From positions 1 through 12,207 of the forward strand of contig JAADIK010000123.1 in NCBI GenBank assembly GCA_013151365.1: a stretch of DNA of 12,207 nucleotides, written 5' to 3'. The position numbers were made by a program, and so were the translations under genes. A model generated the notes under the pieces. That model searched no databases. It was not told where the DNA came from and worked only from the letters and a program-made list of their open reading frames with translations. Of this stretch, positions 1 to 5,782 are shown in pieces (positions within the stretch are counted from its first letter, which is position 1; the number at the start of each line of letters is the position of its first letter). Source of the DNA: Deltaproteobacteria bacterium. Lineage in GTDB: Bacteria > Desulfobacterota > Desulfobulbia > Desulfobulbales > Desulfobulbaceae.

Positions 1-287
1 AACACGCCCGGCAGTTCCAGGAAAAGCTGGCCCAGGTTCAGGAGGAACTGGCGGCAAGAATGGTCACCGGTACGGCCGGCGGCGGCATGGTCACGGTCAC
101 GGTCAATGGCCGCGGTGAACTGATCGGTCTTGCCATTGAGCCCGAAGTGATCAATCCCGACGACCGGCAGATGTTGCAGGACCTGGTGATCGCGGCAGTG
201 AATGACGGCCTGCGCAAGGCCAAGGACCTGGGCCGGAACGAGATGAGCAAGCTGACCGGCGGCATGTCCATTCCCGGCCTGTTCTGA
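1..287 (+). CDS. ybaB: YbaB/EbfC family nucleoid-associated protein, C-terminal part
   Basis: The reading frame enters at the left edge (first complete codon at base 3) and runs to TGA at 285-287, so the N-terminus is outside the window. About 94 residues are visible. They begin in a Gln/Glu-rich helix, then a glycine-rich turn (TAGGGMVTVTVNG), a beta strand, the IEPEVINPDD segment and a C-terminal helix with the KLTGGMSIPGLF ending. This order (helix, GG turn, strands, helix, GG-M-x-x-PGL/F tail) is the YbaB/EbfC pattern. The family forms dimers that bind DNA and is linked to nucleoid organisation and recombination repair. It usually sits between dnaX and recR. Here recR starts 9 bases after the stop, which supports the call. 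An internal ATG at base 60 is not the start, because the conserved helix continues upstream of it. Confidence 0.93.
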   Translation, partial: HARQFQEKLAQVQEELAARMVTGTAGGGMVTVTVNGRGELIGLAIEPEVINPDDRQMLQDLVIAAVNDGLRKAKDLGRNEMSKLTGGMSIPGLF

Positions 288-296
288 TCGCTTGTC

Positions 297-905
297 ATGC
301 AGATCGTTCCCCCGGCGCTCGAGCGGCTTGTTGCCGATTTGACCAGGCTTCCCGGTATCGGCAGGAAAACGGCCACCCGGCTGGCCCTGTATATTCTACG
401 GCGGCCGGCGGCCGAGGCGCTCGGCCTGGCCGAGGACCTCGCCACCCTGCACGCTTCCATTCGCATGTGCGGCCGCTGTTTTGCCTTTTCGGAAACCGAT
501 CCGTGTTCTATTTGCAGCGATGCGCGGCGGGACGATCGGCTGGTCTGCGTGGTCGAGGAACCCGGCGACCTGATGGCCATAGAGAAAACCGGGGTTTTCC
601 GGGGAGTCTATCATATCCTGCACGGCGTGCTGTCACCCATGGACGGGATCGGTCCGGAAGAATTGAAAATTAAAGAACTCTATGACCGGATAAAGGAGCA
701 GGAGACCGCCGAGATCCTGATTGCCACCAGTTCAACCGTGCCGGGCGAGGCGACGGCATCGTTTCTCATGGATCAGCTGCGCCGCTTTCCCGTCAGGGTC
801 AGCCGCCTCGCCTGCGGTATCCCCATGGGCATGGATATAAAGTATGCCGATGAGCATACCCTGGCCCGGGCTATCGAAAGCCGGCAGAATATAGATCACA
901 TCTGA
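297..905 (+). CDS. recR: Recombination protein RecR
   Basis: 202 residues, the normal RecR length. RecR acts with RecF and RecO to load RecA at single-strand gaps. Visible parts in order: a helix-hairpin-helix near residues 15-30 (LTRLPGIGRKTATRLA), a four-cysteine zinc finger (Cys58, Cys61, Cys70, Cys73), a Toprim domain from about residue 81 (VVEEPGD at 85-91, then STVPGEATA near 146-154), and the C-terminal GIPMGMDIKYADEHTLARAI motif at 174-193. It starts 9 bases after ybaB with no clear Shine-Dalgarno, so translational coupling to ybaB is likely. Odd point: the last five codons and the TGA fall inside a repeat arm (887-913) that recurs twice downstream, so the tail NIDHI and the stop codon appear to come from an inserted repeat element rather than from the ancestral gene. 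Confidence 0.97.
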   Translation: MQIVPPALERLVADLTRLPGIGRKTATRLALYILRRPAAEALGLAEDLATLHASIRMCGRCFAFSETDPCSICSDARRDDRLVCVVEEPGDLMAIEKTGVFRGVYHILHGVLSPMDGIGPEELKIKELYDRIKEQETAEILIATSSTVPGEATASFLMDQLRRFPVRVSRLACGIPMGMDIKYADEHTLARAIESRQNIDHI

Positions 906-1247
906 ACAGTTATCTGCGGTTATGGTAATTTTTCGTTTGTAGTTAAATCGTTACGAGAGGTGAATGGCCGCGGCCGGAGGCATCGTAAACGGACAGGAGC
1001 GGCCGGCAATTCCCTTATTTTTCTTGACAGTGAGCCTGTTTGCTGGTATTTGACTTGAGTTTTTCCGGAATTCGATTTACTTTAATTTTTTTGTAATTAT
1101 GCAGGTGGCAGTCGGCAACGTTGATTTTATACCGAACAGTTACGATTTTTTTGTATAATTGAATAAAAATGATGTAACTATTCAGGCACAAGAAGCGAAA
1201 GACTGCCATAACCTCGGTTCGTAACTGTTCAGATGTGCTCCATATTC
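887..1247. repeat. Imperfect long inverted repeat, about 360 bp, overlapping the recR stop
   Basis: Bases 887-913 match the reverse complement of 1221-1247 at 24 of 27 positions without gaps. The match continues inward: GGTTATGG occurs at 918-925 and, inverted, at 1206-1213, followed by 12 of 18 matching bases, and GTTAC at 950-954 faces GTAAC at 1174-1178. A TCGTAA motif then lies 28 bases further in on both sides (983 and 1145, inverted). The arms together make an imperfect inverted repeat with its centre near 1067. Terminal inverted repeats around a short non-coding interior suggest a decayed miniature transposable element. I found no target-site duplication and cannot name the family. The left arm overlaps the last codons of recR. 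Confidence 0.7.
1132..1186. repeat. AT-rich 55-bp palindrome with core repeats facing inward
   Basis: CCGAACAGTTAC at 1132-1143 and GTAACTATTCAGG at 1174-1186 are inverted copies of the same core, symmetric about the AATT at 1157-1160. Between them lie T-rich then A-rich tracts that can partly pair. The structure sits inside the larger 887-1247 repeat but has a different centre. It has no GC-rich stem followed by a T-run, so it does not read as a terminator. Confidence 0.5.
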
Positions 1248-1329
1248 GGGTAAGCAGGCCAATAAATCTATAGTATGACTATATGAGGCGGCCTGATCGC
1301 CCGAAGATGGAGTGCAGCTGAACAGTTAC
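1221..1329. repeat. 109-bp palindromic element ending next to tRNA-Val
   Basis: The outer 40 bases on each side (1221-1260 against 1290-1329, inverted) match at 33 of 40 positions without gaps. The outermost 12 are perfect: GTAACTGTTCAG on the left and CTGAACAGTTAC on the right. A TATAGT/ACTATA mini-stem with an ATG loop sits at the centre (1269-1283). The unit can fold into one long hairpin, as non-autonomous MITE-like elements do. Ends beginning GTAA are known for IS66-family transposons, but the 8-base flanks (1213-1220 and 1330-1337) do not match as a target duplication, so the family is unproven. Its left arm is also the right arm of the 887-1247 repeat. Confidence 0.75.
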
Positions 1330-1346
1330 AAGATGATATCCGAAGA

Positions 1347-1421
1347 AGGCGCGTAGCTCAGTGGGAGAGCGCTACCCTGACGCGGTAGAAGTCGGCGGTT
1401 CGAAACCGCCCGCGCCTACCA
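1347..1421 (+). tRNA. tRNA-Val(GAC)
   Basis: All cloverleaf parts are present. The acceptor stem AGGCGCG (1347-1353) pairs fully with CGCGCCT (1411-1417), T8 and A9 follow, and the D arm is GCTC...GAGC. The anticodon stem CTACC/GGTAG (1372-1376 and 1384-1388) holds the loop CTGACGC with anticodon GAC at 1379-1381, which reads GUC/GUU valine codons. The T arm is GGCGG TTCGAAA CCGCC. A73 and an encoded CCA (1419-1421) complete it. Its promoter is not obvious: the repeat element at 1221-1329 occupies the place where a -35 and -10 would be expected. A terminator follows 7 bases downstream. Confidence 0.96.
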
Positions 1422-1428
1422 AGAACCC

Positions 1429-1492
1429 AAAGGCTAAAAGACAGGCGGCAGAATGATTCGGCCGTTTGCTCGTTAGCCTTTACTTTTTTTTT
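1429..1492 (+). terminator. Strong intrinsic terminator between tRNA-Val and thrS
   Basis: AAAGGCTAA (1429-1437) pairs with TTAGCCTTT (1473-1481). Inside, CGGC-A-GAAT (1446-1454) pairs with ATTC-G-GCCG (1456-1464), giving a long stacked hairpin. Nine T residues follow at 1484-1492. It should end the tRNA-Val transcript. It stops only 10 bases before the thrS ATG, so it could also act as an attenuator in the thrS leader; no antiterminator or T-box motif is visible. Confidence 0.85.
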
Positions 1493-1502
1493 ACCATCGG
1501 TC

Positions 1503-3440
1503 ATGACTGAAATTTCAGTAAGCATACGAGACGGGGAGACCGGCACGTTCCCCCAGGGCATTACCGCCGCTGAGGCCCTGAAGGAACTGGTGTCCAACAA
1601 GCTCCGGAAACAGACCGTCGCCGTCCTGCGTGACGGCGTCCCTGTTGATTTGTCCGTAAGCCTGAGCGGGGATTCCGTGCTTGAGCCGGTGGTCATGAAC
1701 TCTCCGGCCGGGCTTGAGATTCTCCGGCACAGTGCCGCCCATATCATGGCCCAGGCGGTCAAAAGGCTGTTCGGCCCCGAGGTGAAGGTGGCGATCGGTC
1801 CGGCCATTGACGACGGTTTTTATTATGATTTCGACCGGGAAGAGCCGTTTACCCCGGAAGATTTCGAGCGGATTGAAAAACAAATGGCGGAAATCGTCGC
1901 TACCCGGCGCCCCTTTGTGCGCACGGAAATGCCGGTCGATGAGGCGATCAAATTTTTCAGTGAGCGGGGCGAAACCTATAAGGTGGAACTGCTGCAGGAC
2001 ATGGAGACGGAGACGGTCAGTTTCTATCAGCAGGGCGATTTTATCGACCTGTGCCGGGGACCGCATATCCCCGATACCTCCTGGCTTAAGGTGTTCAAAC
2101 TGCTGCGGGTCGCCGGTTCCTACTGGCGCGGTGACGAAAAAAATCCCATGCTTCAGCGCCTGTACGGCACCGCCTTTTTCGATAAAAAAGATCTGAAAAA
2201 ATATCTGTATCGGCAGGAAGAGGCCCGGAAACGCGATCATCGCAAGCTGGGTAAGGAATTGCGGCTCTTTACCATCCAGGACCAGATCGGCCCCGGCCTG
2301 ATTCTCTGGCAGCCCCGGGGCGCCATGCTGCGCCGGCTGATTGAAGATTACTGGAAGGACGAGCATTACCGCAACGGCTACGAATTGCTGTACACGCCGC
2401 ATATCGCGCGGCAGGACCTGTGGCGGACCAGCGGGCATCTCGATTTCTATGGCGAGAATATGTATGCGCCCATGGAGATCGACGAGATCAAGTACCAGTT
2501 GAAGCCCATGAACTGTCCGTTCCATATCGCAATTTACAAGAGCAACAAGCACAGTTACCGGGAACTGCCGATTCGCTGGTGCGAGCTGGGCACGGTGTAC
2601 CGTTACGAACGGACCGGGGCGCTCCACGGCCTGTTGCGGGTTCGCGGTTTTACCCAGGATGACGCCCATATCTTCTGCCGGCCGGATCAGCTTGAAGACG
2701 AGATCTTTAATATTCTGGCCCTGAACCTGCACATCCTGAAGACCTTCGGTTTTGATCAGTATGATGTTTATCTTTCCACCCGGCCGGAGAAGTACGTAGG
2801 CAGCGACGAGCACTGGCAGCTGTCCACCGACGCCCTGAAGCGGGCCCTGGAGAAGAAAGGGCTCGGTTATGAGATTGATCCCGGCGAAGGCGTGTTTTAC
2901 GGACCCAAGATCGACATCAAGATTAAGGACCAGTTGGGCCGCTCCTGGCAGTGTTCAACCATCCAGGTGGACTTCAATCTGCCGGAGCGCTTTGATATGA
3001 AGTTTACCGGCGAGGATGGGGCCGGACATCGGCCCATTATGATTCATCGTGCCCTGATGGGTTCGCTGGAGCGTTTTATCGGGGTGCTGATCGAGCAATA
3101 TGCCGGGGCTTTTCCCCTGTGGATGGCGCCCGAGCAGGCCCGGATTCTGAATATCACCGGTGATCAGGCCCAGTATTGCGAAGCCGTCTATTCCCGCCTG
3201 CGTAAGGCCGGGGTCCGGGTTGAAAAAGATTTGCGCAACGAGCAGTTGAACTATAAGATTCGCGAAGCGCAACTTATCAAAGTGCCGTATATGCTCATTG
3301 TCGGTGAACGGGAAAAGGAAAACGGCACGGTAACGGTGCGCAAGAGAAGTGGAGAGAACCTGCCGCCGATGACTCCCCAGGAGTTCGTTGAAATGGTGCG
3401 CAGTGAGAGTGAGGAAGGGACCGGCCGGAGGATGACCTGA
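1503..3440 (+). CDS. thrS: Threonyl-tRNA synthetase
   Basis: 645 residues, the full bacterial length. The enzyme charges tRNA-Thr with threonine in the cytoplasm and edits mischarged Ser-tRNA. Domains in order: TGS (about 1-62), the N2 editing domain with HSAAH at 76-80 and CRGPH at 184-188, the class II catalytic core (about 245-540), and the anticodon-binding domain (about 545-635). The catalytic zinc ligands are in place: Cys338 in MNCPFH, His389 in DDAHIF, and His515 in MIHRALMGSLERF, matching Cys334, His385 and His511 of the E. coli enzyme. The ATG at 1503 gives the standard TGS start, and no upstream in-frame start is plausible. Unusually, the start has no recognisable Shine-Dalgarno and lies 10 bases after the T-run of an intrinsic terminator. 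It is the first gene of the translation operon; infC follows in the same frame 39 bases after the stop. Confidence 0.98.
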   Translation: MTEISVSIRDGETGTFPQGITAAEALKELVSNKLRKQTVAVLRDGVPVDLSVSLSGDSVLEPVVMNSPAGLEILRHSAAHIMAQAVKRLFGPEVKVAIGPAIDDGFYYDFDREEPFTPEDFERIEKQMAEIVATRRPFVRTEMPVDEAIKFFSERGETYKVELLQDMETETVSFYQQGDFIDLCRGPHIPDTSWLKVFKLLRVAGSYWRGDEKNPMLQRLYGTAFFDKKDLKKYLYRQEEARKRDHRKLGKELRLFTIQDQIGPGLILWQPRGAMLRRLIEDYWKDEHYRNGYELLYTPHIARQDLWRTSGHLDFYGENMYAPMEIDEIKYQLKPMNCPFHIAIYKSNKHSYRELPIRWCELGTVYRYERTGALHGLLRVRGFTQDDAHIFCRPDQLEDEIFNILALNLHILKTFGFDQYDVYLSTRPEKYVGSDEHWQLSTDALKRALEKKGLGYEIDPGEGVFYGPKIDIKIKDQLGRSWQCSTIQVDFNLPERFDMKFTGEDGAGHRPIMIHRALMGSLERFIGVLIEQYAGAFPLWMAPEQARILNITGDQAQYCEAVYSRLRKAGVRVEKDLRNEQLNYKIREAQLIKVPYMLIVGEREKENGTVTVRKRSGENLPPMTPQEFVEMVRSESEEGTGRRMT

Positions 3441-3466
3441 ACCCGGTCGTTCATAGAACAGGAAAA

Positions 3467-3482
3467 GGGAGGAACGGAAATT
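3467..3482 (+). promoter_or_regulatory. infC ribosome binding site with AUU start codon
   Basis: GGGAGGA at 3467-3473 lies 6 bases before ATT at 3480-3482. Between the thrS stop and this point no ATG, GTG or TTG exists in the infC frame; the first such codon is TTG at 3615, which would delete about 45 conserved residues. AUU is the known infC start in E. coli and many other bacteria. IF-3 discriminates against it, which creates negative autoregulation. Confidence 0.85.
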
Positions 3483-4025
3483 AAAAGACGAGGCAGAAAG
3501 GCACCGACCAAGCAGGAAATTAAGACCAAGATTAACGAACAGATTACTTTTCCGGAGGTTCGTCTGATCGACGCCGACGGTGAGCAGCTGGGTGTTGTTC
3601 CGCGGGACGAGGCATTGAGCAAGGCCTATGACCAGGATCTTGATCTGGTTGAGGTGTCCGGCAAGGCCGATCCTCCGGTTTGTCGGATCATGGATTTCGA
3701 CAAGTACCGGTACGAGTTAAGTAAAAAGCAGAAGGATGCCAAGAAGAAGCAAACGGTTATCGAGACCAAGGAGATCAAGTTCCGGCCCAAGACCGAAGAA
3801 CACGATCTCAACTTTAAAATAAAGATGATAAAGAAATTTCTCGCTCAGAAGAACAAGGTCAAGGTCACCATGCGTTTCCGCGGCCGCGAGATTGTTTATG
3901 CTCAGTCCATCGGGCTCAATGCCCTGAATAAAATAGCCGACGCCCTGAGTGAAGATTGCGTGATCATCAATGCCCCGCAAATGGAAGGCCGTCAGCTGGT
4001 CATGCTGGTCGGGCCGAAGGCGTAA
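3480..4025 (+). CDS. infC: Translation initiation factor IF-3
   Basis: 181 residues when started at the ATT codon at 3480. IF-3 binds the 30S subunit, prevents premature 50S joining and checks start-codon and initiator-tRNA pairing. The N-domain (about 14-80) contains EVRLIDADGEQLGVV and the signature PPVCRIMDF (65-73). A lysine-rich linker (KKQKDAKKKQ, about 82-91) follows. The C-domain (about 92-181) has KEIKFRPKTEEHD and VKVTMRFRGREI. Starting at the TTG at 3615 would lose half of the N-domain, so the upstream ATT with a good Shine-Dalgarno is preferred. The likely control is IF-3 repressing its own synthesis through the AUU codon. rpmI and rplT follow, the standard IF3-L35-L20 cluster. 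Confidence 0.95.
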   Translation: MKRRGRKAPTKQEIKTKINEQITFPEVRLIDADGEQLGVVPRDEALSKAYDQDLDLVEVSGKADPPVCRIMDFDKYRYELSKKQKDAKKKQTVIETKEIKFRPKTEEHDLNFKIKMIKKFLAQKNKVKVTMRFRGREIVYAQSIGLNALNKIADALSEDCVIINAPQMEGRQLVMLVGPKA

Positions 4026-4114
4026 CGACCGACCATAAGCGTTGAGCTATAATAAACCGGTAATAATACTATTCCAGGCGGTTGTGCTGCCTGCATGTGC
4101 GAGGAGAACTCATC

Positions 4115-4312
4115 ATGCCGAAGATGAAAACAAACAGGGGAGCGGCAAAACGGTTCAAGGCAACCGGCTCCGGGAAAATAAAACGTAACAAGGCCTATAG
4201 CAGCCACATCCTGACCAAGAAGTCAACCAAGCGTAAACGTAACCTGCGCAAGTCCGGACTCATTGCCGCGTCCGACCGCAGGGCTGTCAAACGGATGCTG
4301 CCGTATCTGTAA
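4115..4312 (+). CDS. rpmI: 50S ribosomal protein L35
   Basis: 65 residues, the normal length and very basic. The N-terminus MPKMKTNRGAAKRFKATGSG and the segment KSTKRKRNLRKSG are typical of L35, a late-assembling large-subunit protein. The ATG at 4115 has GAGGAG 8 bases upstream (4101-4106) and gives the canonical MPKMKT start; a longer frame from TTG 4082 is rejected. The 89-base gap after infC includes a possible small stem (CAGGC 4075-4079 with GCCTG 4089-4093) just before the Shine-Dalgarno. L20 autoregulation acts in this region in E. coli, but I cannot tie this stem to it. Confidence 0.97.
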   Translation: MPKMKTNRGAAKRFKATGSGKIKRNKAYSSHILTKKSTKRKRNLRKSGLIAASDRRAVKRMLPYL

Positions 4313-4366
4313 ATACGGGAGCAGCGACAGGGACGTCAAGAATTTTTTTAATATGGAGCAAAGCAG

Positions 4367-4723
4367 ATGCCACGAGTAACACGCGGATTTAAGGCCCGCC
4401 GCAGAAGAAATAAAGTTTTGAGTATGGCCAAGGGATTCCGGGGCGGTAAGCACCGGTTGTACAGGACCGCCACCGAGGCCGTGGACCGGGCTCTCTGTTA
4501 CGCCTATCGTGATCGCCGGACGAAAAAACGCAACATGCGCAGCCTGTGGATTACCCGTATCGGCGCGGCCGCCAAGTTGAACGGTACCAGCTACAGCCGT
4601 TTGATCGGCGGCTTGAGCAAGGCCGATATCGAACTGGATCGGAAGGTATTGTCTCACCTGGCTATTATTGATCCGAACGCCTTTAGTGAAGTGGTCAAGG
4701 CCGCCGGTATTCCCTCGGCCTGA
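4367..4723 (+). CDS. rplT: 50S ribosomal protein L20
   Basis: 118 residues, full length. L20 binds 23S rRNA early in 50S assembly and in several bacteria represses its own operon. The N-terminal basic tail (MPRVTRGFKARRRRNKVLSM), KGFRGGKHRLYRTA, the RDRRTKKRNMRSLWITRIGAA block and the SRLIGGL region match the family along its whole length. GGAG at 4355-4358 lies 8 bases before the ATG. It is 54 bases downstream of rpmI, and pheS begins 8 bases after its stop, so the genes are very likely cotranscribed. Confidence 0.98.
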   Translation: MPRVTRGFKARRRRNKVLSMAKGFRGGKHRLYRTATEAVDRALCYAYRDRRTKKRNMRSLWITRIGAAAKLNGTSYSRLIGGLSKADIELDRKVLSHLAIIDPNAFSEVVKAAGIPSA

Positions 4724-4731
4724 GAAGGTCG

Positions 4732-5739
4732 ATGGAAGATGAACTTAAGCGGCTGAGAGCCGCTGCGCTTGAAGCGCTCGCGGCCGTGAACGAGGCTGAT
4801 CAGCTGGAATCGTTCAGGGTCGAATACCTGGGCCGCAAGGGTTTGCTGTCCACGGTCATGCGCCGGCTGGGCCAGGTGGCCAAAGAGGACCGGCCGCGAC
4901 TCGGCCAGCTCGCCAATACCATTAAAAGAGAGGTGGAAGAGCTTTTTCAGCAGAAGAAAAAGCAACTCTCATCGACAGGCGTAGCCGAAGCCGTTCCGGA
5001 AGATTTAAGTCTTCCCGGCCGCAGTCTGCCCTTTGGCAAACTGCATCCCGTCACCCAGGTCATGGAAGAGATCCTCGGTGTCTTTGAAGGCATGGGGTTT
5101 GCCGTCGCCGAGGGCCCGGATGTCGAGCTCGAACACTACAACTTCGAAGCACTCAATATTCCGAAACATCATCCGGCCCGTGACATGCACGATACGTTCT
5201 ATGTCACGGATTCAATCCTGCTGCGCACGCACACCTCTCCCATGCAGGCCAGGATCATGGAAAAACTGGAGCCGCCGCTTCGCTATATCGCGCCGGGCAA
5301 GGTTTATCGCTGTGATTCCGACATTACCCATACCCCCATGTTCCACCAGGTGGAAGGCTTCATGGTTGACTACAAGGTGTCCTTTGCCGATCTGAAGGGG
5401 GTGTTGACGAGCTTTACCCGGCGGATGTTCAAGGATGACCTGGCGCTCAGGTTCCGGCCCAGCTTTTTTCCCTTTACCGAGCCCAGTGCGGAGGTCGATA
5501 TCGCCTGTGTTATCTGTGGCGGTTCCGGCTGCCGGGTGTGCAAGCATACCGGCTGGCTTGAGATCCTCGGCGCCGGCCTGATCGACCCGGAAGTCCTGAA
5601 AAAGGTCGGCTATGATCCGGAAATATACAGCGGCTTTGCCTTCGGTCTCGGCGTCGAACGGGTTGCCATGCTCAAGTACGGGATCGACGATATCCGGCTT
5701 TTTTATGAAAATGATCTTCGTTTTTTAGCTCAATTCTAG
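4732..5739 (+). CDS. pheS: Phenylalanyl-tRNA synthetase alpha subunit
   Basis: 335 residues. PheS is the catalytic subunit of the alpha2-beta2 enzyme that charges tRNA-Phe. The N-terminal coiled-coil helices (about 1-80) bind tRNA. Class II signatures follow: HPARDMHDTFY (147-157), LLRTHTSPMQARIM (163-176), GKVYRCDSDITHTPMFHQVEG (motif 2 region, 189-209) and the motif 3 stretch GFAFGLGVERVAML (301-314). A four-cysteine cluster (Cys259, Cys262, Cys267, Cys270) before GWLEILGAG is common in many bacterial PheS proteins and may bind zinc. The start has AGAAGG only 3 bases upstream; coupling to rplT, which ends 8 bases earlier, may help. pheT follows after 43 bases. Confidence 0.98.
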   Translation: MEDELKRLRAAALEALAAVNEADQLESFRVEYLGRKGLLSTVMRRLGQVAKEDRPRLGQLANTIKREVEELFQQKKKQLSSTGVAEAVPEDLSLPGRSLPFGKLHPVTQVMEEILGVFEGMGFAVAEGPDVELEHYNFEALNIPKHHPARDMHDTFYVTDSILLRTHTSPMQARIMEKLEPPLRYIAPGKVYRCDSDITHTPMFHQVEGFMVDYKVSFADLKGVLTSFTRRMFKDDLALRFRPSFFPFTEPSAEVDIACVICGGSGCRVCKHTGWLEILGAGLIDPEVLKKVGYDPEIYSGFAFGLGVERVAMLKYGIDDIRLFYENDLRFLAQF

Positions 5740-5782
5740 GGGACCTCAGGGTTTCGGTCTGGATATTCACGGATAAAATTGC

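Larger units (their letters stand above)
906..1346. other. Repeat-filled spacer between recR and tRNA-Val
   Basis: This 441-base stretch has no convincing gene. It is built largely from inverted repeats sharing the core CTGAACAGTTAC, described separately: arms at 887-955 and 1174-1247, a palindrome at 1132-1186 and a 109-base palindrome at 1221-1329. The middle (about 1010-1200) is clearly more AT-rich than the flanking genes, with several T and A runs. A sequence TTGACA at 1024-1029 has only a weak -10 partner (TATTTG, 1047-1052), and a perfect TATAAT at 1154-1159 has no -35 partner, so neither is called as a promoter. A 64-codon minus-strand frame (1209 to 1015) starts inside one repeat arm; it is discussed as a finding and not called as a gene. 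Confidence 0.8.

Noticed and set aside
1024..1052. Promoter TTGACA...TATTTG in the AT-rich spacer
   Set aside because: The -35 is perfect but the -10 matches at only three of six bases, and the nearest gene start is 300 bases away.
902..1329. CRISPR-like array from the five short repeats
   Set aside because: Repeats differ in orientation and spacing, and there are no uniform spacers or cas genes.
1422..1502. T-box riboswitch upstream of thrS
   Set aside because: No T-box consensus or specifier stem is visible, the leader after the tRNA is only about 80 bases, and this mechanism is rare outside Gram-positive bacteria.
1515..2813. A 432-codon minus-strand open frame inside thrS
   Set aside because: It is antisense to an intact, motif-complete thrS; long antisense frames are expected in GC-rich codon usage, and its product resembles no family.
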